NCBI GenBank assembly: GCA_938007945.1
Contig: CALLME010000242.1
Span: forward strand, 1 to 10,022
Length of the DNA: 10,022 nt
Direction of reading: 5' to 3'
Source of the DNA: an uncultured Caulobacterales bacterium
GTDB taxonomy: Bacteria > Pseudomonadota > Alphaproteobacteria > Caulobacterales > Maricaulaceae
Below, one piece after another: positions 1 to 6,073 of the stretch. The translations under genes were made by a program, and so were the position numbers. Numbering within the stretch: position 1 is the stretch's first letter; every line of letters starts with the position of its first letter. The notes beneath the pieces are model-generated. The model did no database searches and had not been told where the DNA came from. It saw nothing but the letters and a program-made list of their open reading frames with translations.

Positions 1-158
1 GATTGGATGCGCCTGCGCCAAAAATGGTAGTCAAGACCTCTTAGTGTCGGCAGGGATGTAGCAAACCACTCTTATCAATAGATAGATGAGACCCTTTCGT
101 TTGTATTATAGCTCTGTTATGCGCGGCATTTCCGAAGCACATTACCAACAGGTCCGAC
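1..158. other. Upstream region without a recognisable gene
   Basis: All three forward frames hit stops early (stops end at 30, 44 and 60), so at most the last 10-20 codons of an upstream gene could lie here, and none is recognisable. An A/T-rich stretch around 101-110 could contain a -10-like TATTAT (104-109), but no convincing -35 lies at the right distance, so no promoter is called. The region presumably carries the rsmB leader. Confidence 0.4.
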
Positions 159-1676
159 ATGACTGATACCCCTAAACGCCCTTCTAATAAGCGGTTCTTT
201 GATAAAACGAAGGCGCGCGCGCAGGGCAGGGGAGACTCTCACGCCACGGGCTTTAAATCGCGTCCGCGTCCAAATTATAAGGGTCCACATAAGAGCTCTG
301 ATGAGAGAGGGCCGCGGGACTTTAACGAGCGTGATGCGGAACTGGCCATGCGCCGTCTGCCTGACCCGACGAAAACGCGTCTCTTTGCAGCGAGGGCTGT
401 GCAGCTTGTGCTGCGCGATAAGATTATGCTGGAAAATGCTTTTGAGCTTCAACCCGGCTATAATGACCTTGATCCTCGCGACCGTGCCTTTGCGCGCTTG
501 ATTGCGGCGACAACTTTTCGGCGTTGGGGACAGATTGGGGCAGTGCTGAAACCGATGTTGAAATCCAAGCCCCCCGTCTTTGTTATGGCAGTGCTTGAGA
601 CGGCCGTGGCGCAGATGCTATTCCTAGACACGGGCCCGCACGCCGCCGTGAGTGAGGCGGTAAATGTGCTCAAATCTAATGCCGCCACACGCGGCTTTGC
701 GGGGCTTTGTAATGCTGTGCTGCGCCGTGTCGCGGAAGAAGGCAAAGCAAAAGCGGGCGCGACGGCCCCGTCTGCGAATTTTCCGCGCTGGCTCACCAAT
801 AGTTGGGAGAAAGCATATGGCCGCGTCGATGTGCGCAAAATGTCATTACAGCTTATCAAAGACCCGCCGCTTGATTTATCGGTGAAATCCGACCCGCAAG
901 GGTGGGCGAAAAAACTCGGGGGGAAGGTTCTACCCACAGGGACGGTACGACTTGACAAAATTGGTGACGTGACAGCGTTAGAAGGTTTTCAAGACGGAGA
1001 ATGGTGGGCGCAAGACATCGCCGCGAGCCTGCCCGTCAAAGTGCTGATGCAGGATTTTGAGCTGAGCGGAAAGCGTGTGCTCGATATGTGCGCTGCCCCT
1101 GGTGGTAAGACGCTGCAACTGGCGAGCGCAGGGGCGCAGGTCACAGCGCTTGACATTTCAGAGGCGCGCATGGGGCGCGTGCATGAAAACCTCGCGCGCA
1201 CAAATCTCAGCGCCGAGGTGTTGACAGGCGACGCGCGCAAATGGCAGCGCCCTAAGTCAGATGACGGCGAACCCGCGGCGCAATATGACGCCGTCCTGCT
1301 CGACGCGCCATGTTCCGCAACAGGCACGTATCGCCGCCACCCCGATGTGTTGTTTAACAAAGCGCACACAGACATAGGTAAACTCGCCTCATTACAGGAC
1401 AAGCTCCTCCTCGCGGCGGCGCATCACCTCGCGCCTGGCGGTCAGTTGATTTTCTGTACCTGTAGCCTGCAGCCCGATGAGGGGGCGGCTAGAATAAAGC
1501 AGTTCATAAAAAATCGGACAGATTTTCGCCTTAATCCGATATTAGACACATCTGAATTGCAGGCTCTTGGGGTGGTAACATCCGAGGGGTTTGTGAGGTC
1601 TTTGCCGCATTATCTGGGTTCAGAGGGCGGCATGGACGGGTTCTTTATCGCCCGGCTCGTGCGGAAAGCGTCCTGA
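159..1676 (+). CDS. rsmB: 16S rRNA (cytosine-5)-methyltransferase, RsmB/NOL1/NOP2/Sun family
   Basis: This 505-residue cytoplasmic enzyme is expected to use S-adenosylmethionine to make m5C in 16S rRNA (C967 in E. coli for RsmB). The order seen is a basic, probably disordered tail (about 1-65), a NusB-like RNA-binding domain (about 68-195, with a GFAGLCNAVLRR segment), and a Rossmann methyltransferase domain (about 260-505). SAM motif I is DMCAAPGGKT (309-318). Motif IV LDAPCS places Cys385, and motif VI CTCS places Cys435; these are the two family cysteines, Cys435 being the expected nucleophile. The protein is longer than E. coli RsmB (about 430 residues) because of the tail. The ATG at 159 has only a weak CAGG (149-152). 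A second in-frame ATG at 348 would remove the tail but leave both domains. The gene ends in tandem stops TGA-TAA. The family is certain; the RsmB rather than other Fmu-type specificity is inferred from the NusB-like domain. Confidence 0.93.
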   Translation: MTDTPKRPSNKRFFDKTKARAQGRGDSHATGFKSRPRPNYKGPHKSSDERGPRDFNERDAELAMRRLPDPTKTRLFAARAVQLVLRDKIMLENAFELQPGYNDLDPRDRAFARLIAATTFRRWGQIGAVLKPMLKSKPPVFVMAVLETAVAQMLFLDTGPHAAVSEAVNVLKSNAATRGFAGLCNAVLRRVAEEGKAKAGATAPSANFPRWLTNSWEKAYGRVDVRKMSLQLIKDPPLDLSVKSDPQGWAKKLGGKVLPTGTVRLDKIGDVTALEGFQDGEWWAQDIAASLPVKVLMQDFELSGKRVLDMCAAPGGKTLQLASAGAQVTALDISEARMGRVHENLARTNLSAEVLTGDARKWQRPKSDDGEPAAQYDAVLLDAPCSATGTYRRHPDVLFNKAHTDIGKLASLQDKLLLAAAHHLAPGGQLIFCTCSLQPDEGAARIKQFIKNRTDFRLNPILDTSELQALGVVTSEGFVRSLPHYLGSEGGMDGFFIARLVRKAS

Positions 1677-1773
1677 TAAGACGCAGTCTGTGCGAAAAAT
1701 TTCTGATGTAAAGACTGTGTTAATCATAAACTGGTCTAAAACATGCAAGATAACGCTGGATGTGTTTTAAAAT

Positions 1774-1779
1774 GGGAGG
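1774..1779 (+). promoter_or_regulatory. Strong ribosome binding site for the secreted Ser/Tyr-rich protein
   Basis: GGGAGG lies 6 bases before the ATG at 1786. It fixes the start of this gene and is the best Shine-Dalgarno among the plus-strand genes except AGGAG at 6042, suggesting strong translation. Confidence 0.75.
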
Positions 1780-1785
1780 CTCAAA

Positions 1786-2706
1786 ATGAGCGCGAACAAT
1801 ATTATTATTAAATCGGCCTTTGCCATGGTGGCAACCGCAGGTCTTACTCTGACCGCTTATGCGGGCAATAACAGCTCACGCTACGGCGGACCGTCTGTTT
1901 ATGACTATGAAAGCGGCGGCCAGTGTAGCTCAGCGGCCTGTGCGCAAGGCGCATACGCAGGCGCAACGGGCGGTCGCTACGGTGCAGCCCATGGTGGCCA
2001 GCATATGCAAACGGCGCCAACAGTGTCACGCTACGGCGGAACATGCGGTGCGTCTATGGGTAATAACTGTGTCCAAACGCAGCCTTACGGCTATCAGCAG
2101 TCTATGCCTGTCTCGCCAGGTGTTGTTTATGTCGATTGTGCCACAATGGGTACTTGTGCGCCGCAACAGTCTGTTCAGACTTATCAAGCGCCAACAACCT
2201 CTTACGCTCAAAGCTACTCAACGCAGTCATATTCTGCGCCAATGGCTCAAGCTGCGGATTGCCCGGCAGGCACGACAATGCAGTCTGACGGTACGTGCAT
2301 GCAGTCAAGCTATAGCAGCACGCCAAGCTACTCATCCGCCACGACTTACAGCAGCACGTCTTCATATGGCGGCGAAACAGTCCCTTGCCCCGCAGGCACA
2401 TCAAAGCAGTCTGATGGCTCTTGCATGCAGACAGGCTCTAGCTTCGGTTCATCAACAAGCTACTCAAGCGGCTCTAGCTACTCATCAGCTAGCTCGTATG
2501 GCAGCACATCAGCCCCAGCAAACTGCCCAGCAGGGACGACAGCGCAATCTGACGGCACATGTATGCAAGGCGGCAGCGTCTCATCATATGCAGGTGGTAC
2601 AGCAACAATCTACTCTGGTGACGCGACAACGTCGACATCGACATATGGCGGTTACACATCAGACGGCAGCTACACAGCCAATAGCTACCTCCCAATCCGG
2701 AAGTAG
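1786..2706 (+). CDS. Secreted low-complexity Ser/Tyr/Gly/Thr-rich protein with six cysteine pairs (hypothetical)
   Basis: I do not recognise the family of this 306-residue protein. It begins with a Sec-type signal peptide: a Lys at 9, a hydrophobic stretch about 10-24, and an AYA cleavage site with the mature chain starting near Gly27. The rest is rich in Ser, Tyr, Gly, Thr and Gln, with no transmembrane segment or catalytic motif. Short SRYGG/GRYG motifs recur at 31-35, 63-66 and 81-85. Twelve cysteines fall into six pairs: 47/52, 87/95, 118/124, 159/171, 201/213 and 247/259. The last three pairs sit in near-identical CPAGT-x2-QSDG-x-CMQ modules separated by Ser/Tyr linkers. In all six pairs the second Cys is followed within three residues by Gln. 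This composition suits a disulfide-braced periplasmic, surface or matrix protein, but that role is inference. The gene has a strong ribosome binding site and its own terminator, so it is probably a monocistronic unit. Function unknown. Confidence 0.82.
   Translation: MSANNIIIKSAFAMVATAGLTLTAYAGNNSSRYGGPSVYDYESGGQCSSAACAQGAYAGATGGRYGAAHGGQHMQTAPTVSRYGGTCGASMGNNCVQTQPYGYQQSMPVSPGVVYVDCATMGTCAPQQSVQTYQAPTTSYAQSYSTQSYSAPMAQAADCPAGTTMQSDGTCMQSSYSSTPSYSSATTYSSTSSYGGETVPCPAGTSKQSDGSCMQTGSSFGSSTSYSSGSSYSSASSYGSTSAPANCPAGTTAQSDGTCMQGGSVSSYAGGTATIYSGDATTSTSTYGGYTSDGSYTANSYLPIRK
2260..2568 (+). repeat. Three in-gene repeats encoding a 15-residue CPAGT...CMQ module
   Basis: Copies lie at 2260-2304, 2386-2430 and 2524-2568. 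Each encodes Cys-Pro-Ala-Gly-Thr, two variable residues, Gln-Ser-Asp-Gly, Thr or Ser, then Cys-Met-Gln, with eleven residues between the two cysteines. The starts are 126 and 138 bases apart. Protein identity is much higher than DNA identity because third positions have drifted, which suggests selection for the module rather than a fresh duplication. The linkers are Ser/Tyr/Thr-rich. Confidence 0.85.
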
Positions 2707-2731
2707 TCTCTTCGCTGAGATTTGAATAACG

Positions 2732-2767
2732 AAACCCGCTCAAGGTGACTTGGGCGGGTTTTTGTTT
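2732..2767 (+). terminator. Rho-independent terminator after the secreted protein gene
   Basis: A 12-base-pair stem pairs AACCCGCTCAAG (2733-2744) with CTTGGGCGGGTT (2749-2760), with one T-G wobble and a GTGA tetraloop (2745-2748). The flanking A2732-T2761 pair extends it. It is followed by a T-rich run to 2767 broken by a single G. It separates the secreted-protein gene from the photosensor pair. Confidence 0.9.
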
Positions 2768-2824
2768 GGGTGCCGCATGATTTAAAGCTATTGCCTAAAT
2801 CCTCTAATGCCTTAAGTTTTGCGA

Positions 2825-3361
2825 ATGAATGCGCTCAGAGTAACGTTACGGGACAGAACATCTGAGGCCCACTCAAAATTAGATAAGGCTTTGATTGTCT
2901 ATGATCTATCGCAACTCAGCGGATTGACTTCGTATCTGAAGATTCACTACCTCGCACGTCAGCATCTGACAAAACTCTTATCTGGACTGGACGAGTTGCG
3001 CGACGAAGCAGAGCGCCTAGAGGATTTGTCAAAGGACTTATCAGCCCTCGGCGCGCCTCTGCCGAATTGGTCGCAACCGCCTGACATGTCGCCGCAACAT
3101 CCTCTGGGCTTAATCTATGTTATGGCGGGAAGTTCGTTAGGAAGTAAGCTACTCTATAAACAGTGGGACACGTCACATGACCCTCTTGTTAAACGGGCAG
3201 ACCGATTTGTTACGCACGCTAAAAATAATGATATCTGGACGCGTTTTTTAGCCTATCTAGATAGCCATGAGTTTTCTTCAGAGGAAACTGAGCATATCAT
3301 CGCCTCCGCGAATTACTGTTTTTCAGTGTTTGAGGCGGCCCATAAGGACGTTAAAGCTTAA
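2825..3361 (+). CDS. bphO: Biliverdin-producing heme oxygenase, bacteriophytochrome-associated (BphO type)
   Basis: This 178-residue, probably cytoplasmic all-helical protein should oxidise heme to biliverdin, CO and Fe2+, supplying the chromophore of the phytochrome encoded 4 bases downstream. The N-terminal LRDRTSEAHSKLD segment places the proximal heme-ligand His at 16. The distal-helix glycine motif appears as LGLIYVMAGSSLGSKLL, with Gly102 and Gly106 where this helix kinks over the heme. The length is normal for small bacterial heme oxygenases. A TTG at 2819 would add two residues, and an in-frame TAA at 2813-2815 rules out any longer form. ATG 2825 is preferred by codon. No Shine-Dalgarno is visible before either start, so initiation could be weak or leaderless. 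The adjacent phytochrome supports the assignment strongly. The electron donor is not encoded in the window. Confidence 0.88.
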   Translation: MNALRVTLRDRTSEAHSKLDKALIVYDLSQLSGLTSYLKIHYLARQHLTKLLSGLDELRDEAERLEDLSKDLSALGAPLPNWSQPPDMSPQHPLGLIYVMAGSSLGSKLLYKQWDTSHDPLVKRADRFVTHAKNNDIWTRFLAYLDSHEFSSEETEHIIASANYCFSVFEAAHKDVKA

Positions 3362-3365
3362 CCCC

Positions 3366-5954
3366 ATGACGAATAAATCAAAAACTCAAAATACTAAGAC
3401 GGCCGATCGTCTCGACGAGCCAGTTGATCTTACAAATTGTGATCGCGAGCCCATTCATATTCTGGGGCGGGTGCAGGCATATGGGGCCTTACTCGCAATC
3501 TCGCCAGATTGGATCATAAACCACGCTTCTGCGAACCTCGCGGAGTTTGTAGAGGTCGCAGCGGCGGACGCGATTGGCCTGCCTGTGATTGAGATTATTC
3601 GCGCAGAGGCTGTGCACGAGATCAGGTCGCGCTTGCAGCTCTTGGGAACGCCAGATTCTATTGAGCGCATATTCGGCATAAAGCTCATTGATTCTGATGC
3701 TCTGTTTGACGTCGCAGTTCACCTGTCTGGCCGTTTGTTTGTGATAGAGATTGAACGCCATGTGGTGAGCACGCGCTCAGATCACTCCTCTTATGTGCGG
3801 CCGATGATGGAGCGCATCAGCAAAGCTAAGTCCGTTGATAAATTATGTGACATAGCGGCCCGTCAACTCCGCGCCCTGACAGGATTTGACCGTGTCATGG
3901 TCTATAAATTCGGCGAAAATGGATCAGGCACGGTGGTGGCGGAATCGCTCAGTGGTAAACGCGAGAGTTTTAAGGGATTGCGGTATCCGGCCTCTGATAT
4001 CCCAAAACAAGCGCGCGCTATGTATAAGCGCAGCCTCTTACGCATTATCGCCGATGTATCAGATTATGGGGTCGACATCATTCCTGCGACAAATCCAGAA
4101 GGTGAGCCACTTGATTTAACGATGAGTACAACGCGTGCTGTCTCGCCTATCCATTTAGAATATCTCACAAATATGGGCGTCGGCGCCTCTATGTCTATTT
4201 CCATTCTAAAACGCGGAGAGCTTTGGGGTCTCTTTGCCTGTCACAACGACACGGCTAAAGATCTGCCGTTTGACATACGTTCCGCCGCAGAACTTTTCGG
4301 ACAGCTTTTTGCTTTTGTGCTTGATCAGCATGAAACCGATGAGGAGCGGCGCGAGCGAGAGCAAGCCCAACAGCTTCATGACAAGCTCATGTCTCAACTC
4401 GCAGAGGGTGCGACGATTTCTGACAGTCTTGATCAAGTCTTGGACGGCATAAGCGAAGTTATCCCGTTTGATGGTGCCATAGGATGGATAAACGACACCT
4501 TCACCTCTAGGGGTCATACGCCGTCGCGCGAAGAGTTTGCAGACATGGTGCGCTTTCTCAATACCACGGCAGCAAGCCGGATTTACGACAATAAAAACTT
4601 GGTCGCCTCATACCCTAAAGCCGAAGCGTTTGTAGACCGCACGGCGGGCATTCTGGTGCTGCCTGTCTCGCGCACGCCGCGCGACTACATCGTTTTATGC
4701 CGCCGCGAAATTGCCAGTACGGTGAATTGGGCCGGCAATCCAGATAAGCCTGTGACCGTCGGAAAGTACGGCGCGCGTCTCACGCCGCGTAAAAGTTTTG
4801 ATACGTGGAAAGAGATTGTGCGCCATAGCAGCGCGCCTTGGACAGCGGGCGAACGCCGCGCCGCAGAATCGCTTAGAATTACATTGCTTGAAGTCGTCTT
4901 GCGTCTGTCAGATGCGTCGCTGAGAGAGCGGGCAAAGGCGCAGGAAAGTCAAGAAATTCTGATTGCGGAGTTAAATCACCGTGTGCGTAATGTCCTTAAT
5001 CTGATTAAGGGTTTGATTAATCAGAGTAAGGACGATGCAAAGTCTATCTCAGAGTTTACCGAAATTGTCGGCGGACGCATTCATGCTTTGGCACAGGCGC
5101 ATGACCAAATTACCAAAGAAAATTGGGGGCCTGCCTCCGTCTATGATCTCATCCAGACAGAGGCCAAAGCCTATCTCGATCAAAAGAAGTCACGGGTGAA
5201 ACTTACGGGTCTTGATGCGATGATCACGCCGCCCGCTTACACGACGCTCTCGCTCGTTATCCATGAATTGATGACGAATTCCATGAAATACGGCGCGCTA
5301 TGCGACTCCACGGGTCATATTGATGTGACGTTCAAGCGCCTTGCCGACGACACGCTTGAAATTAAATGGCATGAAAAGGGCGGTCCCCCGATTCAGGCGC
5401 GTCCGACACGTAAAGGTTTTGGGACGACAATTATAGAGCGCTCAATCCCCTTTGAACTCAAAGGGACGGCAGATGTGTCTTATAAAATGTCGGGCCTTGA
5501 AGCCGTTTTCACTATTCCGTCCTCTTTCATATCTGAGTATGGTGACGCGAAAGACACGCCGTCCATGCAAATTGTATCGCCTAAAATAGCGAGCGGCTTC
5601 AGCCTATCGGGACATGTTTTGATTGTCGAAGATAACGTTATCATCGCTATGGACGCCGAAGATATGGCAATGGAGCTTGGCGCGTCTGCGGTCACGGTCA
5701 TGTCAAATGCTCAAGAGGCACTGCGTGTGATTGAGAAAACAGATTTCACCTTCGCGCTTCTGGATGTTAATTTGGGCGCAGAGACGAGTGAACCCGTTGC
5801 GATAAAACTCCAAGAAAAAAATATTCCATTCGCTTTCGCGACAGGATATGGCGACGCTACAGAGGTGACCAAAAGGTTTGAAGGCGTACCCGTCATACAA
5901 AAGCCCTATGACAAATTATCAGTGGCGCAAGCGCTTGAAAGTTTAATGAGTTGA
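3366..5954 (+). CDS. bphP: Hybrid bacteriophytochrome: PAS-GAF-PHY, HWE histidine kinase, C-terminal receiver
   Basis: This 862-residue protein is a biliverdin-binding red/far-red sensor kinase. The PAS domain (about 15-135) carries the chromophore-attachment Cys25 in NCDREPIHILG. The GAF domain (about 150-320) has PASDIP with Asp211, His263 (SPIH) and His293 (ACHN), matching the conserved Asp207, His260 and His290 of Deinococcus BphP. The PHY domain (about 330-510) keeps its tongue motifs WAG (455-457) and PRKSF (474-478). The kinase is of the HWE type: H-box AELNHRVRN with His538, N-box HELMTN (633-638) and WHE at 668-670. The receiver (about 749-862) has Glu755/Asp756, phosphoacceptor Asp800, Thr826 and Lys846. 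The layout matches Agrobacterium Agp2. The ATG at 3366 is preferred because the upstream in-frame extension to 3267 lies inside the heme oxygenase gene and does not resemble a PAS domain. AAGGA at 3344-3348 is 17 bases away, so translation is probably coupled to bphO. Whether it is canonical or bathy cannot be told here. Confidence 0.95.
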   Translation: MTNKSKTQNTKTADRLDEPVDLTNCDREPIHILGRVQAYGALLAISPDWIINHASANLAEFVEVAAADAIGLPVIEIIRAEAVHEIRSRLQLLGTPDSIERIFGIKLIDSDALFDVAVHLSGRLFVIEIERHVVSTRSDHSSYVRPMMERISKAKSVDKLCDIAARQLRALTGFDRVMVYKFGENGSGTVVAESLSGKRESFKGLRYPASDIPKQARAMYKRSLLRIIADVSDYGVDIIPATNPEGEPLDLTMSTTRAVSPIHLEYLTNMGVGASMSISILKRGELWGLFACHNDTAKDLPFDIRSAAELFGQLFAFVLDQHETDEERREREQAQQLHDKLMSQLAEGATISDSLDQVLDGISEVIPFDGAIGWINDTFTSRGHTPSREEFADMVRFLNTTAASRIYDNKNLVASYPKAEAFVDRTAGILVLPVSRTPRDYIVLCRREIASTVNWAGNPDKPVTVGKYGARLTPRKSFDTWKEIVRHSSAPWTAGERRAAESLRITLLEVVLRLSDASLRERAKAQESQEILIAELNHRVRNVLNLIKGLINQSKDDAKSISEFTEIVGGRIHALAQAHDQITKENWGPASVYDLIQTEAKAYLDQKKSRVKLTGLDAMITPPAYTTLSLVIHELMTNSMKYGALCDSTGHIDVTFKRLADDTLEIKWHEKGGPPIQARPTRKGFGTTIIERSIPFELKGTADVSYKMSGLEAVFTIPSSFISEYGDAKDTPSMQIVSPKIASGFSLSGHVLIVEDNVIIAMDAEDMAMELGASAVTVMSNAQEALRVIEKTDFTFALLDVNLGAETSEPVAIKLQEKNIPFAFATGYGDATEVTKRFEGVPVIQKPYDKLSVAQALESLMS

Positions 5955-6041
5955 GGTTGATAGGCATTGCGTGAAAGTGATTTGTAATCTTGCAGGCTTT
6001 GTGGAAGCAATTATGGCCAGAGGATGTGGGCAAAGATTGAC

Positions 6042-6046
6042 AGGAG
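6042..6046 (+). promoter_or_regulatory. Shine-Dalgarno placed for a leader ATG rather than the ZIP-like start
   Basis: AGGAG lies 6 bases before an ATG at 6053 that opens only a six-codon frame, but 23 bases before the GTG start of the ZIP-like protein. The best ribosome binding site of this unit therefore serves the leader. Confidence 0.6.
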
Positions 6047-6052
6047 TCCTAA

Positions 6053-6073
6053 ATGCAATTGTTTAGCGTGTGA
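6053..6073 (+). CDS. Possible leader peptide MQLFSV coupled to the ZIP-like gene
   Basis: ATG 6053 follows AGGAG at ideal spacing and runs six codons to a TGA at 6071-6073. The stop overlaps the GTG start at 6070 in a GTGA arrangement, the classic geometry for translational coupling. The peptide shows no run of one amino acid that would suggest classical attenuation. The alternative is that a one-base error or frameshift splits what was a longer N-terminus of the downstream protein. The short length makes this tentative. Confidence 0.35.
   Translation: MQLFSV

Noticed and set aside
1680..1705. Small CGCA/TGCG hairpin followed by A/T-rich bases after rsmB as a terminator
   Set aside because: The stem is only four base pairs and there is no clean T run.
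1859..2725. A 288-codon open frame overlapping most of the secreted-protein gene in another plus frame
   Set aside because: It arises from the Ser/Tyr/Gln-rich, stop-poor coding sequence. It lacks a ribosome binding site and sensible composition, while the 1786 frame has a signal peptide and a strong Shine-Dalgarno.
3267..3365. 33-codon upstream extension of the phytochrome
   Set aside because: It lies inside the heme oxygenase gene in another frame and bears no phytochrome similarity. The ATG at 3366 gives the normal short lead before the biliverdin Cys.
5957..5988. TTGATA and TGTAAT as a promoter for the ZIP-like gene
   Set aside because: The 20-base spacer is too long, and both hexamers are common by chance in this A/T-rich gap.
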